DNA of 38,370 bases from positions 1-38,370 of the forward strand of contig CALBVZ010000163.1 in NCBI GenBank assembly GCA_937969445.1. Direction: 5' to 3'. Made by a program: the position numbers and the translations under genes. Source of the stretch: an uncultured Octadecabacter sp. (GTDB lineage: Bacteria > Pseudomonadota > Alphaproteobacteria > Rhodobacterales > Rhodobacteraceae). Position 1 is the first letter of the stretch. The number at the start of each line of letters is the position of its first letter. This document shows, one piece after another, positions 33,618-38,370 of this stretch. The notes beneath the pieces were generated by a model, which was not told the DNA's origin, did no database searches, and was given only the letters and a program-made list of their open reading frames with translations.

Positions 33618-33654
33618 CGCGTGAGGGCCATATTCACGGCCTTTGACGACAATT

Positions 33655-33987
33655 TTAGTAACGTCGTTCCGTGCCACGTTCAGGTTGCGAAATCTGCGTC
33701 GCTTTGCCTGAGGAGTCATAACTAGAGAGCGTTGTGCGTGCCGCACGTTGTTGGCGCAATGCAGTAACGACGCTGGTCACGCCTTCATGTGCCGCCGCGA
33801 AGAGGGTGCTATTACGGGCTAAAGCTAAGGACAAAAATTTCAGCTCCGCGGCGTTCGCCTCATCAAACTGTCTCGACAGTGATTCCTTTTCGGCGACCAA
33901 TTCGCCAACTGTGTCAAAGTCACCCTTCAATAGGGCTTGGTGCTCAATTTCCAATAAGCGTGCTAGTTGATCCACGGCTTTTGTCAT
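33655..33987 (-). CDS. flgN: FlgN-like export chaperone for hook-filament junction proteins
   Basis: This 110-residue all-helical cytoplasmic protein shows the FlgN pattern: an N-terminal LARLLEIEHQALLKGDFDTVGELVAEKESLSRQF helix with the GD...L...K spacing, and a late LSSYDSSGKA segment. FlgN chaperones FlgK and FlgL, both encoded in this window. Its ATG overlaps the flgJ stop by four bases. The family is poorly conserved, so the call rests on pattern and context. It is the gene next upstream of fliC, 204 bases away. Confidence 0.8.
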   Translation of the reverse strand: MTKAVDQLARLLEIEHQALLKGDFDTVGELVAEKESLSRQFDEANAAELKFLSLALARNSTLFAAAHEGVTSVVTALRQQRAARTTLSSYDSSGKATQISQPERGTERRY

Positions 33988-34268
33988 CGGGATCGCGCCA
34001 TCATCGCGTCAAACATCGACTGTGCCAGCCCGAGTCCCCCGGCTGCGGTCATCTGTTTTGCCTGTTCCTCTCGCATGAACGAAGCGAACTGATCTTCACC
34101 GGTGCCACCTCCAAACTCGGATGGTGTCTCTCCAATGCCCGCAGACTTCAACATTTCCGAAAGAAACGCAGCCTCCAAGGACTGCGCAACCGCCATCAGT
34201 TGGGCTTCCTTTGTCACTGGCGACGATGAATGTGACGGAGAGGGCGCGTTTGTTTGCTGTATTTCCAT
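33984..34268 (-). CDS. flgJ: Rod-binding protein FlgJ, N-terminal domain only
   Basis: This 94-residue protein has the rod-capping core KEAQLMAVAQSLEAAFLSEMLKSAGIG and EDQFASFMREEQAKQMTAAGGLGLAQSMFDAMM. The enteric muramidase domain is missing, as is usual in alphaproteobacteria, so a separate lytic enzyme should open the peptidoglycan. The start was set at ATG 34268, with CGGAG eight bases upstream. A longer in-frame extension to 34559 runs into fliK in the opposite direction and is not coding. It is divergent from fliK, 110 bases apart. Confidence 0.88.
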   Translation of the reverse strand: MEIQQTNAPSPSHSSSPVTKEAQLMAVAQSLEAAFLSEMLKSAGIGETPSEFGGGTGEDQFASFMREEQAKQMTAAGGLGLAQSMFDAMMARSR

Positions 34269-34347
34269 TCTGAAACTCCGATGCTGAAAATTTTTCGTAT
34301 CATTATGAGTCAGCGGTAAAGATTGAGTAAGTTTCTGCGGACTAAAA

Positions 34348-34359
34348 CGGTTTAAACCG
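34348..34359. promoter_or_regulatory. Perfect 12-base palindrome between flgJ and fliK
   Basis: CGGTTTAAACCG is its own reverse complement and lies 19 bases before the fliK ATG, in the divergent promoter region. It is flanked by CTAA six bases from its TTAA centre, which nearly but not exactly gives the CtrA spacing. It could be an operator or chance. Confidence 0.25.
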
Positions 34360-34378
34360 CGCGCCTTCGGAGAAACCG

Positions 34379-35878
34379 ATGATTCAAATTGATACCATTT
34401 CACCTGAGTTAGGTCAGGTTGTGCCGCAAGACTTGCGGAACAATCGTGCAGATCTAAACAGCGACGATTCGACCGAGTTTTCTCAAATATGGTCGGAGTT
34501 TTCTGAGCCTGACTCTTCGGGGACCGTCGTGCAGGTAGACGCCCAAGTTGCAATCGCAAAGCAAAGCGATACGGTTGCCTCTGAGGAATCTTCCGATCTC
34601 GAAGTTGAGGATGCTGAGGTTCTGAATATACCGCATCATGTTGAAGCTAGATTGTCCGATGCGGAGAGAACCCACAAAACTCAACTCCCTGACGATGGAT
34701 CGCATAGGTTACAAGCAAAGACGCAAATTGACCCGAGCACGCCACAGCTGTTCAAAACACCGCAAAAACCAGCTGGAGGTGTAGCATCGCAACAGGCTGG
34801 ACTTGATGCCCCTGAAAGTCCCGACGCCGGAACGCAATTTGTCGCGCCGCACGTACGAACGGAAACGGCAACGTCAACAGCGAACCCGATCTATCCGACC
34901 ACGCCGCCTCCTCATGCCGGAAACACGGCGGTGAAATCAAATTCCGCCCTACAGTTAAACACCACGCCAGTTCCATCAAAAACCGCTTCTGCGGGTATAC
35001 CACTTGTCCCAGGTGACGGCGCAAAAACTGAACAGTTGCACCAAAAGTTGGGCACCGATCAGGCATTATTTCAGACGATTGTGCATGACCAAAACAACAA
35101 TGCACGAACCCCAATTGACGGTGCGATCAAACGAGCGGTGCAAAGTACTGAAATATCCGCAAGACCAAGAGGCCAAGTGACGGCGTCAACGGATACAACA
35201 ACTGACCGCGTGCTAGCGACAGACTCGAAACAGGCTCCGCTTCACACCGTCGGGCAGACGCCAAATATACCAACTCCCGCCCCTCGTTCCTCGCAGGAAT
35301 GGCCCCTTGCGCCACAATCCGTTGCAAAGCCCAATCTGTCGATACCCTCAAAGGAAACACCAAATTTACTCAATGCAGAGCCATTGTTTCCTGTCTCGAC
35401 GGGCGCTTCGGAAACTGAGTTTACTTCGCCACAAACCCTGCAAGTTAACTCGGCAAAAGTCTCGACAGCCGCAGCCTCTGCTTCGCACACGATTGCCCCG
35501 CAGGTCACCTCGCAAGTTGCAGCGGCAATTTTCCAGTCCTCCAATTCTACCACTGAGATTCTCCTCAACCCCGAAGAGCTTGGACGCGTCCGCATTTCCC
35601 TCACGAACGGCGAGGCTGGAATGACCGTGAACATTCTCTCGGAGCGGTTGGAAACCACTGATTTAATGCGTCGTAATATCGAACTCCTCGCGCGGGAACT
35701 ACGCGATTTGGGTTACGAAAACCCCAGCTTCACATTCGGCGAACAGTCATCGAAATCAAACGACACATGGGACGATGATGACCAAGAATCACCCTCCGAA
35801 AGCTCAATTCAATTACCAGAACCGCCCGCTCCCAGCATGCGCGTTACGCTAACCGGCGGCCTCGACCTCAAATTGTAA
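34379..35878 (+). CDS. fliK: Flagellar hook-length control protein FliK
   Basis: This 499-residue protein is rich in Pro, Thr, Ser and Gln over residues about 80-390, the flexible ruler part. The folded C-terminal domain (about 390-460) shows TEILLNPEELGRVRISLTNGEAGMTVNILSERLETTDLMRRNIELLARELRDLGY, the FliK substrate-specificity-switch core. It is secreted during hook growth and then acts on FlhB. GGAGA precedes the ATG. It is followed by flgD 14 bases later. The variable middle is normal for FliK. Confidence 0.92.
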   Translation: MIQIDTISPELGQVVPQDLRNNRADLNSDDSTEFSQIWSEFSEPDSSGTVVQVDAQVAIAKQSDTVASEESSDLEVEDAEVLNIPHHVEARLSDAERTHKTQLPDDGSHRLQAKTQIDPSTPQLFKTPQKPAGGVASQQAGLDAPESPDAGTQFVAPHVRTETATSTANPIYPTTPPPHAGNTAVKSNSALQLNTTPVPSKTASAGIPLVPGDGAKTEQLHQKLGTDQALFQTIVHDQNNNARTPIDGAIKRAVQSTEISARPRGQVTASTDTTTDRVLATDSKQAPLHTVGQTPNIPTPAPRSSQEWPLAPQSVAKPNLSIPSKETPNLLNAEPLFPVSTGASETEFTSPQTLQVNSAKVSTAAASASHTIAPQVTSQVAAAIFQSSNSTTEILLNPEELGRVRISLTNGEAGMTVNILSERLETTDLMRRNIELLARELRDLGYENPSFTFGEQSSKSNDTWDDDDQESPSESSIQLPEPPAPSMRVTLTGGLDLKL

Positions 35879-35892
35879 CGAAAGATACACCA

Positions 35893-36549
35893 ATGGAAAT
35901 CACCCAGACCACCACGACTGCGTCAACGATTACACCCCAGGCAGAAACATCTGAGGCTGTTCTCAGTTCTGACTTTGAAACCTTTCTAAAGATGCTTACC
36001 GTTCAGATGGAAAATCAGGACCCTCTCAATCCGACAGATTCGTCTGAATACGCCCAGCAACTCGCCACGTTCTCAGGGGTGGAACAAGCGGTCCTTACTA
36101 ACGATTTGCTCTCATCTCTAATGGTTCAAATGACGTCAACGGGCATGGCTCAAATGGCGGATTGGGTTGGTAAAGAAGCCCGCGCTGCCGTTCCGGGCCA
36201 GTTTGATGGCAGCCCAATTACAATCGCGCCAAACCCAGCGGCTATCGCGGATCTGGTGGAACTTGTGGTGTTTGACGCCGACGGAAATGAAGTTCAGCGC
36301 AGCGAAATACCAAAATCGACTGATCCGATTGAATGGGCAGGAACCGATACAGACGGAACGCCATTCCCGTCCGGACTTTACCAGTTCAAAGTTGTCAGTT
36401 CTTCAAACGGCGAAGTCGTCTTGTCAGAGACGGCGGATATCTACGCCCGCGTCCAAGAAGTTCAAAGCGAAAATGGCAGTTCGGTCCTTGTGCTCGAAGG
36501 CGGGGTTTCAGTGCTGGCTTCAGACGTCAGCGCACTGCGCGAAAGCTAA
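35893..36549 (+). CDS. flgD: Flagellar hook-capping protein FlgD
   Basis: This 218-residue hook cap has the family start SDFETFLKMLTVQMENQDPLNPTDSSEYAQQLATFSGVEQAVLTNDLL (about 25-73). The FlgD C-terminal beta domain then holds VFDADGNEVQRSEI and EWAGTDTDGTPFPSGLYQFKV. It scaffolds FlgE assembly and is exported. It follows fliK closely, so hook-length control and hook capping are co-expressed. Its stop lies one base before the end of the convergent ubiB. Confidence 0.96.
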   Translation: MEITQTTTTASTITPQAETSEAVLSSDFETFLKMLTVQMENQDPLNPTDSSEYAQQLATFSGVEQAVLTNDLLSSLMVQMTSTGMAQMADWVGKEARAAVPGQFDGSPITIAPNPAAIADLVELVVFDADGNEVQRSEIPKSTDPIEWAGTDTDGTPFPSGLYQFKVVSSSNGEVVLSETADIYARVQEVQSENGSSVLVLEGGVSVLASDVSALRES

Positions 36550-36550
36550 T

Positions 36551-38083
36551 TCAGCTAAAGGCCGAAATCGCGAATACAGCCGCTATCGCGACCCCCGCGC
36601 CCAACAGTGCCCAAGCGAGCGCCGCCCAATTGCTGCGCCGAGGCGGGGCGGGCGGCTCTTCACCCATTCTTATCAACGCGGCTTCGGCGAGGGCGGGCAA
36701 CCGTGGGCCAAACCGCGCCAGAACCCGTGCGGTTTTGACCAAGTCTTTCGTCATTGCTCGTGGGCCGATGCTGTCCTTGATGTAGTTTTCAACGACAGGT
36801 TTTGCGGCATCCCAAATGTTCATCCGGTGATCGAACGTGCGCGCGACACCTTCGACAACAACCATCGTCCGTTGTAGCAAGATCAGCTCTGTGCGGGTTT
36901 CCATTCCGAAACGCTCGGTCACCTCAAACAAATACGACAGCAACTTCGCCATCGAAATCTGCTCGGCATTCATCCCGAAAATAGGTTCCCCTACAGCCCT
37001 TAGCGCGCGTGCAAATTCGTTTACGTCCCGATCGGCAGGCACATAGCCGGCCTCAAAATGAACTTCGGCAACACGGTTATAATCGCGCCGGATAAAGCCA
37101 AACAAAATCTCGGCGTAAACACGACGCGTGTACTCATCCAAATGCCCCATGATCCCGAAATCATAGGCGATGATATCCCCGTTTGGCGCGATCTTTAGGT
37201 TGCCGTGGTGCATGTCCGCGTGGAAAAATCCGTCCCGCAATGCATGGTTCAAGAATAGTTGTAAAACACGTTGCGACAGTTCAGTCAGATCATGCCCGGC
37301 GGCCGCAATCGCATCAACGTCCGCTGCATTAATGCCTTCAGCCCAATCCAGCGTCATGACGCGACGTGCCGATAAATTCCATCGGACACGCGGCAGCGCA
37401 AAGCCTTCGTCGTTCTCGGTGTTGTCTGCAAATTCGGACGCGGATGCGCTTTCCATTCGCAGGTCCAATTCACTGACGACAACGCCTTCGAAATGTTCGA
37501 TCACATCCAATGGCTTCAATCGACGGGCCGAGGACGACAAGGTATTGAACACAGAGGCCGCCAAATAGAACGCGTCCAAATCTTTCTGGAACGCCTTTTC
37601 AATGCCCGGACGCAAGACCTTTACGGCAACATATTCACCGTCTGATACCAGCCGCGCTTTGTGCACTTGTGCGATGGATGCTGCGGCAACAGGTTCGGAA
37701 AACTCGCTGAAGACTGAATCAACGGCCAAGCCGAGTTCCTTTTCAACTTCCGCTTTGGCAACCTCAACGGGGAAAGGTGGCAGCTTGTCCTGTAGGACAC
37801 GTAACTGCACGGCCAATTCCGACCCAACAACATCGGGTCTCGTCGATAAAACCTGCCCGAATTTAATGTAGGCTGGGCCCAGCGCCTGCAACGCGCGCGT
37901 GACGGGCGGTTGTTCAACGTCGCCCTTCAGACCTAGCCATTGAAACGGCCATGCCAACCCACGCACCACGACGCGCATCATTCTTGGCGCTTCCGCAGCA
38001 TCCAGAATGATTTTCATCGCGCCGGTTCGCTCCAGCGTCGCGCCGGTTCGAATTAGCCGCCAGATATTATGAGGGCCGCGCAT
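36551..38083 (-). CDS. ubiB: Ubiquinone biosynthesis regulatory kinase-like protein UbiB
   Basis: This 510-residue protein belongs to the ABC1/ADCK/UbiB family. Its diagnostic features are AYIKFGQVLSTRPD (the KxGQ motif), AAASIAQVHKARL (Ala-rich loop), FFHADMHHGNL (the HxDxHxGN catalytic segment) and IAYDFGIMG (DFG). The end has two hydrophobic stretches (about 485-510) typical of a membrane anchor. UbiB is needed for ubiquinone synthesis; its exact activity is debated, but ATPase activity is accepted. The start was set at ATG 38083, one base after the ubiE stop; an earlier in-frame start at 38116 would overlap ubiE. It is convergent with flgD, one base apart. Confidence 0.95.
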   Translation of the reverse strand: MRGPHNIWRLIRTGATLERTGAMKIILDAAEAPRMMRVVVRGLAWPFQWLGLKGDVEQPPVTRALQALGPAYIKFGQVLSTRPDVVGSELAVQLRVLQDKLPPFPVEVAKAEVEKELGLAVDSVFSEFSEPVAAASIAQVHKARLVSDGEYVAVKVLRPGIEKAFQKDLDAFYLAASVFNTLSSSARRLKPLDVIEHFEGVVVSELDLRMESASASEFADNTENDEGFALPRVRWNLSARRVMTLDWAEGINAADVDAIAAAGHDLTELSQRVLQLFLNHALRDGFFHADMHHGNLKIAPNGDIIAYDFGIMGHLDEYTRRVYAEILFGFIRRDYNRVAEVHFEAGYVPADRDVNEFARALRAVGEPIFGMNAEQISMAKLLSYLFEVTERFGMETRTELILLQRTMVVVEGVARTFDHRMNIWDAAKPVVENYIKDSIGPRAMTKDLVKTARVLARFGPRLPALAEAALIRMGEEPPAPPRRSNWAALAWALLGAGVAIAAVFAISAFS

Positions 38084-38084
38084 T

Positions 38085-38370
38085 TTACAACTTCCAACCG
38101 GAATGCAGACACGCAATCCCGAGGCTCAGATTGCGGTACTTTGCATTGTCGAACCCCGCATCTTTCACCATCTCAAGGAACGTATCCTGATCTGGGAACT
38201 TGCGGATCGACTCGACCAAATACTGATAACTATCGCGGTCACCCGTGATGACTTTTCCCATCACCGGAATCGCGTTGAATGAATAGACGTCATACATCTT
38301 CTGAAGCATGTCATTTGGAATTCGGTTGAACTCCAGAACCATCAAACGGCCACCTGGCTTCAGCACACGA
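38085..38370 (-). CDS. ubiE: Ubiquinone/menaquinone methyltransferase UbiE, C-terminal fragment
   Basis: Ninety-four C-terminal residues are visible; the start lies beyond the right edge. The segment [13 protein letters not shown] is the post-core methyltransferase block. It is followed by [19 protein letters not shown] and [27 protein letters not shown], matching the UbiE/Coq5 ending nearly word for word, and a final [11 protein letters not shown]. UbiE methylates the benzoquinol ring carbon in ubiquinone synthesis. It is directly upstream of ubiB, the usual ubiE-ubiB order. Confidence 0.95.
   Translation of the reverse strand, partial: RVLKPGGRLMVLEFNRIPNDMLQKMYDVYSFNAIPVMGKVITGDRDSYQYLVESIRKFPDQDTFLEMVKDAGFDNAKYRNLSLGIACLHSGWKL

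Noticed and set aside
34345-34354. Possible fourth CtrA box at fliK/flgJ
   Set aside because: The half-sites CTAA and TTAA are six, not seven, bases apart, so it was listed only as a palindrome.
34269-34559. 97-residue N-terminal extension of FlgJ
   Set aside because: It would run antisense into fliK and has no family resemblance. ATG 34268 with CGGAG upstream fits the normal FlgJ start.
36802-37871. Several open frames antisense to ubiB
   Set aside because: They have no recognisable protein pattern or start signals and are shadows of the strongly coding ubiB frame.
1-38370. Mobile elements, CRISPR arrays, tRNA or rRNA genes
   Set aside because: No transposase or integrase gene, regular short repeat array, or RNA-gene pattern was found on either strand.

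Overview
The window is one side of a large chromosomal flagellar gene cluster from an alphaproteobacterium, most likely of the order Rhodobacterales (Roseobacter-like marine bacteria). The reasons are the gene set (flbT, flaF, motE, a DUF1217 protein, a rod-binding FlgJ without muramidase, a short FlgA, no fliD), the gene order, the moderate GC content, and CtrA-like TTAA-N7-TTAG boxes in front of flagellar operons. No mobile element, tRNA, rRNA or CRISPR array was seen, and no stretch longer than 300 bases lacks a gene.

Left edge (1-2879): the end of a DeoR-family sugar regulator converges on a two-gene minus-strand operon for oxidative aldose breakdown, with an IlvD/Edd sugar-acid dehydratase followed by a Gfo/Idh/MocA aldose 1-dehydrogenase (L-arabinose/D-galactose type). 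Next (3076-6393) is a compact plus-strand cassette of four genes: an unrecognised protein, a TPR-glycosyltransferase, a DUF6165 protein and an FkbM-type methyltransferase. It abuts the flagellar genes and is a candidate glycan-modification module.

Flagellar block (6470-36549), unit by unit: motB; flgE-flgK-flgL-flgI (+), which converge on fliF-fliH-fliN-fliP (-). Divergent from fliF is a long plus-strand run fliL-(DUF6468-like)-motE-motA-(729-residue periplasmic AMIN-like/TPR protein)-flhA-fliR-flhB-(FliJ-like). This converges on flgB-flgC-fliE-fliQ-flgF-flgG-flgA-flgH-fliL2 (-), which is divergent from fliI (+). Then, all on the minus strand, come flgJ-flgN, the single flagellin gene fliC with a structured leader and a strong terminator, and flaF-flbT-DUF1217. 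Divergent from flgJ is fliK-flgD (+). Together these encode rod, hook, junction, P and L rings, MS ring, most of the export gate, ATPase, stator, one switch protein (FliN), and flagellin with its regulators. The switch proteins FliG and FliM, FliO, and the regulators are not in this window.

Right edge (36551-38370): ubiB and the C-terminal part of ubiE, on the minus strand, belong to a ubiquinone biosynthesis operon.

Most interesting points: a recurring CtrA-like box in front of fliC, flgE and fliL/fliF; a compact variant placed identically before motA and fliI; a three-hairpin fliC leader next to flbT; a large undescribed periplasmic protein between motA and flhA; a second fliL gene; and the glycan cassette beside the hook and stator genes.
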